Shown: one piece after another, positions 1-8,544 of the stretch
How the letters are laid out: every line of letters begins with the position of its first letter
How positions within the stretch are numbered: the first letter of the stretch is position 1
Source of the DNA: Planctomycetota bacterium
GTDB taxonomy: Bacteria > Planctomycetota > UBA1135 > GCA-002686595
DNA: 60,701 nt
Assembly (NCBI GenBank): GCA_002683825.1
Contig: NYUD01000019.1
Location: 129,810-190,510, forward strand
Direction: 5' to 3'
The notes under the pieces: model-generated
Database searches by the model: none
Seen by the model: only the letters and a program-made list of their open reading frames with translations
Told to the model about the DNA's origin: nothing
Translations under genes and position numbers: made by a program

Positions 1-1041
1 GCCATGGGCCGGTTGAACTACCAGCTCGCGGTGAAGAAGCTCAATCGGCTGGTCAAGCACAAGGACTTCATCGTCCGCTCCGACGCGATCGAGTCGCTCG
101 CGCGTATCGACGCCGAAGAGTATCGCAAGACTTTCACCGCTGGGTTGCGGGACCGTGAGCCGACCGTCCGATGTGCGTTGCTGGGAGCCGCTACGGACAT
201 TTACTCCGAGGATGAGGTCGAGACGTGGTCCACGGAGGCACTCGGGGACGAAGACTGGAGGCCGCGCATGCAGGCGGTCCAGAACCTCGCGGGGATCAGG
301 ACGAAGAGCTCGGTCGATTCGCTCATCCGGGGGAGCGGGGATGCTCGACCCGTTATCTCCGTGTTCGCCACCGATGAGCTGCAGGCGATGACGGGGATGA
401 AATGGACGCGCCAGAATCAGTGGGAGAGCTGGTGGAAGGAGAACCGCGAGACCTTCGAGCTCCCCGCAGGCCGCCAAGTTGTCGAGAGGGTCGATGACGA
501 GCGAAGTCGGACTGTTTACAACGGAATTCCGATCGTCAGCGATCATGTCGCCTTCCTGATCGACAAGTCGCGTTGGATGCGCGAGCGCCTCGAGGTAAAG
601 GGGCTATCGAAGGACGAAGCTGCCTTCGCCGAACTCGAACAGACCCTCAAACGTCTCGAAGGAAAGCTCACCTTCAACGTCTACACCTACAACGACGACC
701 GGGAGACATTCTCGAAGAAATCCGTTCCGCTGGACGCGAAGTCGCGGAAGAAGGCGCTCTCGTTCGTCGACAAGACGAGACTGTCCGGCAACAAGAACCT
801 GTGGGCGGTTCTGGAGGAGGTGATCATCGATCCGACGATCGACACCGTCTACCTGCTCACGTCGGGAGAGCCTGACGTGGGGCTGTACGTGCACGGCAAC
901 CGGATCGCCGAGAGCCTCGCCGACATCAACCGCTTCCAGAAGGTCGTCCTGCACGCGATCGCCTACAGCAAGAAAGGGTACTGGCGCCACATACGCGCGA
1001 TCGCCGAGGCCACAGGCGGCCAGTTCGAGGGTTTCCAGTGA
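1..1041 (+). CDS. HEAT-repeat protein with degenerate VWA-like domain (5' partial)
   Basis: Roughly the first 150 residues are helical HEAT-like repeats (pattern 'VRSDAIESLARI', 'VRCALLGAA'). The C-terminal half, from about residue 175, has the beta-alpha rhythm of a von Willebrand A domain. The metal site is degenerate: the expected DxSxS reads DKSRW, and the later T-D-G-x-P loop reads TSGEPD, so metal binding may be lost. The frame is open to base 1 and the protein begins in the middle of a helical repeat, so the true start probably lies upstream of the window; an in-frame ATG at 4 is the only visible start. VWA-like proteins with HEAT repeats are common in planctomycetes, usually as protein-binding modules. 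The specific role is unknown. Confidence 0.75.
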   Translation, partial: AMGRLNYQLAVKKLNRLVKHKDFIVRSDAIESLARIDAEEYRKTFTAGLRDREPTVRCALLGAATDIYSEDEVETWSTEALGDEDWRPRMQAVQNLAGIRTKSSVDSLIRGSGDARPVISVFATDELQAMTGMKWTRQNQWESWWKENRETFELPAGRQVVERVDDERSRTVYNGIPIVSDHVAFLIDKSRWMRERLEVKGLSKDEAAFAELEQTLKRLEGKLTFNVYTYNDDRETFSKKSVPLDAKSRKKALSFVDKTRLSGNKNLWAVLEEVIIDPTIDTVYLLTSGEPDVGLYVHGNRIAESLADINRFQKVVLHAIAYSKKGYWRHIRAIAEATGGQFEGFQ

Positions 1042-1248
1042 GGAGGTGACCGGCATTTCAATATTGCGCTTTCCGGATCCCAAGAGCTGCCCCCGCAACT
1101 CGGCGTATCCCCCGCCGAACACCTCGAACAACCTGGTGGTCTTCGCGTTGCCGAAACTGTGGTTGGACCATGCTCCGGATTCGTATACCTGAAAAATCAC
1201 GGCCACCGTGCCCCGAGACCATCGGCCCGGCTAACGGGCCGTAGCTGT

Positions 1249-2784
1249 ATGCCCATGCAGATCCATCTTTGCACCTGCCTCTTCATCGCAACGGTCACGG
1301 CAGCGGCTCTCCCCGGTCGCGGCACCCCCCCGGCGCAGACCGATGGGTCTCCGCGAGCTTCCAACGTCATCTTCATCATGGCCGACGACCTCGGCTGGGG
1401 CGAACTCGGTTGCTATGGCCAGGAGAAAATCCGAACTCCGCACATCGACTCCTTGGCGGCTGGCGGGATGCGATTTACCCAGAACTACTCCGGGGCGCCG
1501 GTGTGTGCGCCGAGTCGCAACGTGCTGATGACCGGCAAGCACCTGGGGCACACGACGATTCGAGGCAATCTTCCCGCAAAGGATGCCGATGGCAAGCGGG
1601 TCGAAGGACAGCATCCCATTCCAGATGCCGCGCTGACGATGGCCGAGGTGTTTCGTGACGGCGGATACAAGACAGGCGCGATGGGCAAGTGGGGGCTGGG
1701 AGCCGTCGGGTCGAGCGGTGACCCCAACACCCAGGGGTTCGACCATTTCTTCGGCTACAACTGCCAACGCGTGGCTCACAGCTACTTCCCACCCCATCTG
1801 TGGCGGAATCGGAACAAGCTGGTCATCAACCACCATCCGATCCCGGGGCACAAGAAGATGCCGGAAGGCAAGGTGACGATGGATCAGTGGTTCGACGAGA
1901 ACTACTCGTCAAAGCTCATCCTTGAGGAGGCTCTCTCGTTTATCCGCAAGAATGCCGAGCAGCCGTTCTTCCTCTACCTGCCGTTCATCGAACCGCATGT
2001 TGCCATGCATCCCCCGCGCGAGCTGGTGGAGAGCTACCCCGAACAATGGGACGACCGGGCTTACCGAGGGCAGTGCGGCTACCTCCCCCATCCTCGGCCG
2101 CGCGCCGGTTACGCGGCGATGATCACCGACCTGGACCGGCACGTCGGTGCGGTGCTGGCCACCTTGGAAGAGTTGGGGCTCACCGAAAACACCCTGGTCG
2201 TGTTCACCAGCGACAACGGAACAACCCACGGTAGTTCGGGGGATCCGGTGCTCGGGGTCGGCGGCGTCGACGCGGCGTTCTTCAACAGCACCAACGGTCT
2301 GCGCGGCTTCAAGGGCAGTGTCTACGAGGGCGGACTGCGTGTCCCGCTGATCGTGCGTTGGCCCGGCCGAGTCCCACCGAACAGTGTGAGTGAGCAACCG
2401 ACCTACTTCCCCGACCAGCTGGCAACGCTGTGCGAAGCGGTGGGGATCGACGTTCCCCCCGGCCTCGATGGGATCAGCATCCTGCCCACGCTTACCGGCG
2501 AGGGCGAGCAGTCGGCGCGCAACCCGATGATCTGGGTCTTCCCGGAGTACGGCGGCCAGGTTGCGGTGCGCTTCGGCGACTGGAAGCTCGTCCGCCGGAA
2601 CCTGAAGCGCAAGAACCAAGATCCGGGTCCCTGGGAGCTGTACAACCTCGCGGCCGATCCGGGCGAGACGACGAACGTCGCCGAGAAACATCCGGACCTG
2701 GTAGAGCGCGGGGACGACATCCTCCGCCGGCAAATGGCTTCAAACGAGTTCTTTCCGGTCGTTGTGCCGGGGATCCACGACTAG
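1249..2784 (+). CDS. Secreted FGly-type sulfatase
   Basis: Arylsulfatase-family hydrolase, expected to remove sulfate esters from polysaccharides or other sulfated substrates outside the cytoplasm. About 511 residues from the ATG at 1249 (a second ATG lies at 1255). The N-terminus (MQIHLCTCLFIATVTAAA) is a signal peptide. The metal-binding start motif MADDLGWGELG is near residue 44. The formylglycine motif CAPSR has its cysteine at about residue 86. The metal-binding SDNG motif is present, and the C-terminal GDWKLV/LYNLAADPGE region is typical of the family. An open frame continues upstream to 1159, but that extension is basic and unlike a signal peptide. No sulfatase-maturing enzyme is in the window. 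The substrate cannot be read from sequence. Confidence 0.92.
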   Translation: MPMQIHLCTCLFIATVTAAALPGRGTPPAQTDGSPRASNVIFIMADDLGWGELGCYGQEKIRTPHIDSLAAGGMRFTQNYSGAPVCAPSRNVLMTGKHLGHTTIRGNLPAKDADGKRVEGQHPIPDAALTMAEVFRDGGYKTGAMGKWGLGAVGSSGDPNTQGFDHFFGYNCQRVAHSYFPPHLWRNRNKLVINHHPIPGHKKMPEGKVTMDQWFDENYSSKLILEEALSFIRKNAEQPFFLYLPFIEPHVAMHPPRELVESYPEQWDDRAYRGQCGYLPHPRPRAGYAAMITDLDRHVGAVLATLEELGLTENTLVVFTSDNGTTHGSSGDPVLGVGGVDAAFFNSTNGLRGFKGSVYEGGLRVPLIVRWPGRVPPNSVSEQPTYFPDQLATLCEAVGIDVPPGLDGISILPTLTGEGEQSARNPMIWVFPEYGGQVAVRFGDWKLVRRNLKRKNQDPGPWELYNLAADPGETTNVAEKHPDLVERGDDILRRQMASNEFFPVVVPGIHD

Positions 2785-2917
2785 CCCGTGGACTTACAGG
2801 CCGCCGGACGGCGCGGCACCCTTGCGCATCCGCGCTGGCTCTTCCGGCTCTATGGCGTCAGCTTGTCGAGCCGCGACCATCGCGAACGCTCCGCGCCCTG
2901 GACCTTGAGTGCTGCGC

Positions 2918-3280
2918 CTACTCGCTGATCCACTCCTTGGCGTCCCCGAGTTCGTCGACCTTGAATACCCGCACATGTCCGGGCATCGCGAATCCGAACA
3001 CCTTCATTGCGCCCCGGATCCAATCGACGTCGGTGACCACGGCGACTCGTTCCCAGGAAGACAAATGGCGCATGCCGACTTTCGTGTCTTCCCAGGCCGC
3101 AGCTGCGTTGAAGCCAGTGAATTCGTCGCCACATACGTAGAGCAGCCGGATCTTGTTGTTCTTCTTGAGATGCTCTTCGATGATGGGGACAATCGTGGCT
3201 TCGTAGTCCTCGCCCGTCACCTTGCCGACGGCCGTGAAACCGATAACATTCTCCGGCAAGTCACTGATAAGGTCGATCAT
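2918..3280 (-). CDS. SpoIIAA-like (STAS-type) protein
   Basis: A 120-residue protein of the SpoIIAA-like/DUF3478 family, a small STAS-fold domain of unknown cellular role. Visible family features are the opening 'GFTAVGKVTGEDYEATIVPIIEEHLKK', the central strand IRLLYVCGDEF and the closing VRVFKVDELGDAKEWI. The start at 3280 is well supported by a perfect AGGAGG seven bases upstream of the ATG on the minus strand. The gene is convergent with the sulfatase, with about 130 bases between stops, and stands alone on its strand, so it is probably transcribed from its own promoter in the 3281-3552 gap. Confidence 0.85.
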   Translation of the reverse strand: MIDLISDLPENVIGFTAVGKVTGEDYEATIVPIIEEHLKKNNKIRLLYVCGDEFTGFNAAAAWEDTKVGMRHLSSWERVAVVTDVDWIRGAMKVFGFAMPGHVRVFKVDELGDAKEWISE

Positions 3281-3287
3281 GGGAAAA

Positions 3288-3293
3288 CCTCCT
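3288..3293 (-). promoter_or_regulatory. Perfect Shine-Dalgarno AGGAGG
   Basis: The plus strand reads CCTCCT, giving AGGAGG on the minus strand seven bases before the ATG at 3280. It fixes the start of the SpoIIAA-like gene. It also shows that this genome uses the canonical Shine-Dalgarno sequence, which matters for the anti-SD-like loops at 25.7-26.1 kb. Confidence 0.8.
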
Positions 3294-3332
3294 CGACCCG
3301 GAGCTTAACAGAGCAAGGCGTGGGCGATAAAG

Positions 3333-3383
3333 GCCGGCGTCGGGCCGGCGAGCGTTTGTCGTGGATGTCGGGCGCCGACATCC
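3333..3383. other. Two perfect hairpins in the leader of the first ASPIC/UnbV gene
   Basis: A 6-bp GCCGGC stem (3333-3338 with 3344-3349) is followed by a 9-bp perfect stem GGATGTCGG/CCGACATCC (3363-3371 with 3375-3383, loop GCG). No T-run follows on either strand, so neither looks like an intrinsic terminator. They lie in the 272-base gap between the divergent SpoIIAA-like gene and the FG-GAP gene and could be leader structures or protein-binding inverted repeats. Confidence 0.4.
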
Positions 3384-3552
3384 GAGCGGAGTGCCCCATC
3401 GCCGGGCCGCGAGAAGCGGTTTTCGGGACTTCTTCTGCAACCTGGTAGGTCCCTGGCGGAGTCCCGGGTAGGTGGGAGGTGGTTGCAGGTGGCCGAAAAG
3501 GCCGATCGGCCCCGTTCGGCCCGGAGGGAAAAGTTTTTCCGACGATCGGTCG

Positions 3553-6069
3553 ATGAGCCCTGCGGACCTATTTCGGGGGCTCGACCAAGTGAACCACCAC
3601 CATCAACAGGCGGACGCCGTCGCCCAATCCATCACACCCTCGCTGGTTCTGGGACTTCTGGCGATCGCTGCGGCCGTGTTGGTCAATCCCTTGGCGCTAG
3701 CGCCGATCCTTGCAGCGGATGGGAGAATCGACGAACCGCTGGTGCGGGTCGCGTTCATCGCCTTTGAGCTTGGCTTGTTTCTGTTTGGAACGCGCACTAT
3801 CTGGCGGGGCGAGCCACGGCATTGGGCCCCATACGCCGCGCCGGCGGCGATCGTGCTGGTGCTTTTCTGCTGTGTCGGTGTGGGGGGCCTGACCCGGCAC
3901 TTGAAGAGCCAACCGTGGGAGGCTGAAGGACTGTCGATGGCCGAGCGTCTGGGACGCCTGGCCCAGCGCGACCCCCAGGTCTATTTCCACGGCCGTAACC
4001 CGGAACTGATCCGGAAGGACATCGAGGCGGCTGCAAGTGGCGGGAGGCTGCGCGGGTTGGAGCAGGAGCGGAAACTTGCCGACACCTACCTGCGGCGGGG
4101 AGAGTTCGACCAGGCCGCACGAACCCTTGAGGGTGTACTGCAACGGTTGGGGGATCTCCAATCACCGCGGCGTGCAGCATTCGGAGAAGACGTCGAGAAC
4201 CTTCTGATCTCGACCTACTTGCGCTGGGGCGAGCTGGAGAACTGCGTGACGAATCACAATCCCGATTCGTGCCTCTTGCCGCTCACGGGGGGTGGCGTCC
4301 ACGAGAACGAGCAGGGTATGCGTTCCGCCCTGCAACTCCTGCGGAGCAGACTCGACCGCAATGCCAATGACCTGCTCGCGAAGTGGCTCTTGAACATCGC
4401 TCACATGGCCCTCGGAGAATACCCCGAGGGTGTGCCGGAGGAACGCCGACTCGATCCGTCGATCTTCGCCTCCGAGGCGGACCTGCCACGCTTCTTCGAC
4501 ATCGCTCCCGCCTTGGGAATCGCGGTCGATGACCTCGCCGGGGGCAGCGTCATGGAGGATCTCGATGGAGACGGAGATCTCGACCTGATGGCCTCTGGAA
4601 TGGGCCGCGATGACCCGCTGCGGTTCTTCATTAATACGGGTGAGGGGTCGTTCGAGGAGCAAACGGAAGCCGCCGGGCTCACGGGGCTCACCGGGGGCCT
4701 GAACATGTGTCACGCCGACTACGACAACGACGGCTGCATCGACATCCTCGTCCTGCGCGGGGCGTGGAAGGGCCCGACCGGGGGCCTTCCCAACTCGCTC
4801 TTGCGCAATCTCGGTTCCGGCGAATTTCGCGACGTCACCGAGGAATCGGGCCTCCTCGCCATGAACGCGACGTCCTCGGCCGTGTGGGGGGATCTGGACG
4901 GAGACGGTTGGCTCGACCTCTTCGTTGGAAACGAATCGCGGGATTGGCATCCGCATCCATCGAGACTCTTCAGGAACCGCGCCGACGGCACCTTCGAGGA
5001 CGTGATAACGAACTCGGGAGTCTCCGAACACGGCTTCGTCAAAGGCTGCGCCCTGGGAGACTATGACGGGGATGGGGATCTCGACCTGTATGTTTCGCGG
5101 CGCTACAAGGCCAATTCGCTCTATCGCAACGACGGCGCCATGAGCTTTGAAGACGTCACGCACAAGGCGGGACTGGGGGAGGAATTTCAGAGCTTTGCCT
5201 GCTGGTTCTTCGATTACGACAATGACGGCAGGCTCGATCTCTTCAGCGCCGGATTCGCGGGCAGCTTCCTCGACGAGGAGGAAGGCGGCCTGATCGACAT
5301 TCCGGCCATACGCCTGGGGCTCGAGACCGCCCGCGACGGAACGCCGCGGCTCTATCACAACGAGGGCGACGGAACGTTCAATGAGGTCGGCGAACAGCTC
5401 GGGTTGCGCCGCGTGATCCTCGTCATGGGGGCGAACTACGGCGACGTCGACAACGACGGGTGGCTCGATATGTACCTGGGGACGGGCAAGCCCGATTTTC
5501 GAGGCCTGATGGCCAATCGAATGTTCCGCAACGACGCCGGTCACGGCTTTCAGGACGTGACGACGGCGGGCGGTTTCGGTCACCTGCAAAAAGGCCACGC
5601 GATCTCGTTTGGAGACATCGACTGCGATGGTGATCAGGACGTCTACGCCGTCATGGGGGGGGCGTTTCCATCGGACTCGTTTCCCAACGCCCTCTTCCAC
5701 AACCCGGGCAACGAGAACGGTTGGATCAATCTGCGGCTGGAGGGGACGGACACCAATCGCTCGGCCATCGGAGCGCGCGTCAGGGTAAATCTCGAGACAC
5801 CGAGCGGCCCGCGAGCGATCCACCGGGTCGTGGGCACCGGCGGCTCCTTCGGATCCTCGAGCCTACAGGTGGAAGTCGGCCTGGGGGACGCGATTGCGCT
5901 CGAGAGCGTCGAGGTCTTCTGGCCCACCAGCGGGCGATCGACGGTGTTCGAAGGGCTTTCGATGAACAGCACCTACCGTATCCGAGAAGGCGATCCCATC
6001 CCCGGCGAATTGCCCCTGGCGCCTATTGCGCTGCGGACCTCTACCCGCCACAGCAATCACTCTCACTGA
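3553..6069 (+). CDS. FG-GAP/VCBS repeat protein with ASPIC/UnbV C-terminus, N-terminal membrane segments (paralogue 1)
   Basis: About 838 residues from the ATG at 3553; the open frame runs back to 3472, but that part is basic and unlike a coding start. Three hydrophobic segments (about residues 30-54, 64-84 and 92-114) anchor the protein, followed by a helical TPR-like region to about residue 330. Then comes a seven-bladed FG-GAP/VCBS propeller with calcium loops such as DLDGDGDLD, DYDNDGCID, DYDGDGDLD, DVDNDGWLD and DIDCDGDQD. The last about 80 residues (NGWINLRLEGTDTNRSAIGARV, GGSFGSSSLQVEVGLG) are an ASPIC/UnbV domain. The family resembles CRTAC1-like extracellular proteins; its function in bacteria is not established. 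It ends 13 bases before a paralogue, suggesting an operon. Confidence 0.9.
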   Translation: MSPADLFRGLDQVNHHHQQADAVAQSITPSLVLGLLAIAAAVLVNPLALAPILAADGRIDEPLVRVAFIAFELGLFLFGTRTIWRGEPRHWAPYAAPAAIVLVLFCCVGVGGLTRHLKSQPWEAEGLSMAERLGRLAQRDPQVYFHGRNPELIRKDIEAAASGGRLRGLEQERKLADTYLRRGEFDQAARTLEGVLQRLGDLQSPRRAAFGEDVENLLISTYLRWGELENCVTNHNPDSCLLPLTGGGVHENEQGMRSALQLLRSRLDRNANDLLAKWLLNIAHMALGEYPEGVPEERRLDPSIFASEADLPRFFDIAPALGIAVDDLAGGSVMEDLDGDGDLDLMASGMGRDDPLRFFINTGEGSFEEQTEAAGLTGLTGGLNMCHADYDNDGCIDILVLRGAWKGPTGGLPNSLLRNLGSGEFRDVTEESGLLAMNATSSAVWGDLDGDGWLDLFVGNESRDWHPHPSRLFRNRADGTFEDVITNSGVSEHGFVKGCALGDYDGDGDLDLYVSRRYKANSLYRNDGAMSFEDVTHKAGLGEEFQSFACWFFDYDNDGRLDLFSAGFAGSFLDEEEGGLIDIPAIRLGLETARDGTPRLYHNEGDGTFNEVGEQLGLRRVILVMGANYGDVDNDGWLDMYLGTGKPDFRGLMANRMFRNDAGHGFQDVTTAGGFGHLQKGHAISFGDIDCDGDQDVYAVMGGAFPSDSFPNALFHNPGNENGWINLRLEGTDTNRSAIGARVRVNLETPSGPRAIHRVVGTGGSFGSSSLQVEVGLGDAIALESVEVFWPTSGRSTVFEGLSMNSTYRIREGDPIPGELPLAPIALRTSTRHSNHSH

Positions 6070-6082
6070 TCACAACGCTCCC

Positions 6083-8335
6083 ATGAGAACTTTGCTCATC
6101 ATCTCATGCCTCATCACCACAATTGCGTGCCTGGCCTATTTCGGAGGCCGGCACCTCGGATTTCTCACGGAGAGGGGGTCCGACCAGCCCTGGGAGAAGG
6201 CAGGAATCGAGATGGATCAGCGTCTTGCGTCGATCGACGCGGCCCAACCGAAGCTCTATGGACCGACGCCGGAAGACTTCCTGCGCAGGGCGGAATTGTT
6301 GCGCGGCGACGACATGGAGAGCCTTGAGTTTCAGCATAACTTCGCGTTGGCGCTGATGAAGCGCGGCGAGTTCGACGGGGCCGCCGAACGCCTCCAGGGT
6401 TTGATCTCACGCTTGAAAGCCAACGATCGGATCGATACGGAGTTGGCCCTGAAAGCACGTTACTCTCTCATTGCGACCTACATGCGCAGTGGTGAAATCG
6501 AAAACTGCCTCGCGAATCACAACTACGACTCTTGTCTGCTTCCCCTGAAGGGGGGCGGTGTCCACAAGAACAGGCGCGGGTTTACCGCGGCTCGCAGGGT
6601 CCTTCTGGATCTCCTGGCGGACAAGCCGGACGATCTCTTGGGGCGATGGATGTTGAACATCGCTGCGATGGCTCTCGACGAATACCCGCTCGGTGTTCCG
6701 GAACGCTTGCGTATCGATCCCGAGATCTTCGACTCCGAGGTGGACTTTCCCCGCTTCTTCGACGTGGCGCCGGAGCAGGGCTTGGCGATCGACGAGATCT
6801 CCGGGAGCAGTATCCTCGAAGACTTCGACGGCGACGGGGATCTCGACCTGATGGCGTCTGCCATGGGACTGAACGACCAGCTGCGCTACTTCGAAAACAG
6901 GGGCGAAGCCGGATTTGTCGATCGCAGTGAGGGCGCAGGCCTCAAGGGAATCACCGGCGGTTTGAACATCAATCAAGCCGATTATGACAACGACGGGCTA
7001 GCGGACGTCTTCGTCATGCGTGGCGCGTGGATGGGGCGGATGGGGCGCATGCCCAATTCGCTGTTGCACAACGAGGGGGACGGGCGCTTTCGCGACGTGA
7101 CCGAGGAGGCCGGCCTGCTGGCCTTCTTTCCCACCCAGACGGGTTCCTGGGCCGACTTCGACAACGACGGTTTTCTGGACCTCTTTGTGGGCAGCGAGTC
7201 ACGGGAGCGTGGCGCTCGGCTGTACCACAACGACGGAGACGGAACCTTCACAAACGCGATCGCGGGTTCGGGCATCGAGCCGATCGGATTCGTCAAGGGG
7301 GCGTGTTGGGGCGACTACGACAACGACGGGTGGTCGGATCTCTACGTGTCCTGCAACGGCATGCGGAACTTCCTGTATCGAAATCTCGGGAGTGGAGTGT
7401 TTGAGGATGTCGCCCTCACCGCGGGAATGGAGAAGGATCTGGGCACCTTTGCCTGCTGGTTCTTCGACTATGACAATGACGGAAACCTCGATCTCTTTGT
7501 TTCCGGATACTCCGCACGGTTTGCCTCTTCGAATGGGGCGGTGTTGACCGACATTCCCGCGGCTCGTCTCGGGGCTGACGTCAAGCGTGACGTCTACCCG
7601 CGCCTGTACCACAACCTCGGGGACGGAACCTTTGAGAACGTGGCTTCAAAGGTCGGAATCGACCGGGTCGTTTTGACCATGGGCGCGAACTTCGGCGACA
7701 TCGACAACGACGGTTGGCTCGACGTCTATTGTGGAACGGGGCACACGAACTTCCTTGCTCTGATGGCGAACCGCATGTTCAAGAACGACGGCGGCGAGCG
7801 ATTCCTTGACGTTACGACCGCCGGTGGTTTCGGGAACCTGCAAAAAGGTCACGGGATTTCCTTCGCGGATATCGACAACGACGGCGACCAGGATATCTAC
7901 GCGGTCATGGGAGGCTGGTATCCGGCGGACAACTATCCCAACGCCCTGTTCGCAAACCCGGGCAACGACAACCACTGGGTTACCCTGCGACTGGTCGGCC
8001 GGGATACGAATCGAACGGCGGTCGGGGCGCGCATACATCTGGGCCTTTCGACGCCCGAGGGATTCCGTTCGATCTACCGGACCGTCGACACCGGAGGCAG
8101 TTTCGGTTCCAACAGCCTGCAGCAGGAAATCGGTCTGGCAGACGCCACCAGGATCGAGTTCGTCGAGATCTACTGGCCGACGAGCGGTCGCAAAGAGCTC
8201 CTCAAGAACGTGGAGATGGATGGTGTCTGGCGGATCGAAGAGGGGCTCGGTGAGGCCCGGGCCGTATCGGCTCCGTCATTCTCGATAGCACCCCTGGGCG
8301 GGGCGCATGCGCACCACCGGAACCACCAGGGGTGA
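6083..8335 (+). CDS. FG-GAP/VCBS repeat protein with ASPIC/UnbV C-terminus (paralogue 2)
   Basis: About 750 residues. The start at 6083 gives a good signal or anchor segment (LLIISCLITTIACLAYFGG); an upstream in-frame ATG at 6026 lies inside the previous gene. From about residue 30 it is collinear with the preceding protein: shared motifs include CLANHNYDSCLLPLKGGGVH (partner CVTNHNPDSCLLPLTGGGVH), ACWFFDYDNDG, LTMGANFGDIDNDGWLD and GGFGNLQKGHGISFADID. The calcium loops and the ASPIC/UnbV tail (HWVTLRLVGRDTNRTAVGARI) are intact. It lacks two of the three N-terminal membrane segments of its partner. The pair is evidently a tandem duplication that has since diverged, with the partner gaining or keeping a multi-pass anchor. 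Confidence 0.9.
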   Translation: MRTLLIISCLITTIACLAYFGGRHLGFLTERGSDQPWEKAGIEMDQRLASIDAAQPKLYGPTPEDFLRRAELLRGDDMESLEFQHNFALALMKRGEFDGAAERLQGLISRLKANDRIDTELALKARYSLIATYMRSGEIENCLANHNYDSCLLPLKGGGVHKNRRGFTAARRVLLDLLADKPDDLLGRWMLNIAAMALDEYPLGVPERLRIDPEIFDSEVDFPRFFDVAPEQGLAIDEISGSSILEDFDGDGDLDLMASAMGLNDQLRYFENRGEAGFVDRSEGAGLKGITGGLNINQADYDNDGLADVFVMRGAWMGRMGRMPNSLLHNEGDGRFRDVTEEAGLLAFFPTQTGSWADFDNDGFLDLFVGSESRERGARLYHNDGDGTFTNAIAGSGIEPIGFVKGACWGDYDNDGWSDLYVSCNGMRNFLYRNLGSGVFEDVALTAGMEKDLGTFACWFFDYDNDGNLDLFVSGYSARFASSNGAVLTDIPAARLGADVKRDVYPRLYHNLGDGTFENVASKVGIDRVVLTMGANFGDIDNDGWLDVYCGTGHTNFLALMANRMFKNDGGERFLDVTTAGGFGNLQKGHGISFADIDNDGDQDIYAVMGGWYPADNYPNALFANPGNDNHWVTLRLVGRDTNRTAVGARIHLGLSTPEGFRSIYRTVDTGGSFGSNSLQQEIGLADATRIEFVEIYWPTSGRKELLKNVEMDGVWRIEEGLGEARAVSAPSFSIAPLGGAHAHHRNHQG

Positions 8336-8490
8336 GGCTTTCTACGCTCATAGGCCCTCCGTCCGCCCTGTCCTCTACTTTCCGGCTCTCCTATGAATTT
8401 ACAACGTTCTATGCGATATCGATAACCCTGCGAAGCTTCTCGAGAATTCAAAAAGATTTCGACGACTGGCGCGTTACTTCCCCCTAGAGG

Positions 8491-8518
8491 GGAGCGGAAG
8501 GGCAGGGTCTTCCGCTCC
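8491..8518. other. 10-bp perfect hairpin upstream of the MORN/toroid gene
   Basis: GGAGCGGAAG (8491-8500) pairs perfectly with CTTCCGCTCC (8509-8518) across an 8-base loop, 26 bases before the GTG at 8545. It is preceded by a second small stem, CCCC-TAGA-GGGG (8481-8492), that overlaps its left arm by two bases. No T-run follows, so it is not a typical terminator. An A/T-rich patch at about 8390-8460 upstream is the likely promoter region. It may be a leader structure or operator. Confidence 0.4.
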
Positions 8519-8544
8519 GCCAACCACAAACAGGACGAAACAGG

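Noticed and set aside
4162..5823. 553-codon open frame antisense to the first ASPIC/UnbV gene
   Set aside because: It mirrors the repeated Asp/Gly codons of the calcium loops on the other strand, has no signal or family motif, and the sense frame is clearly coding.
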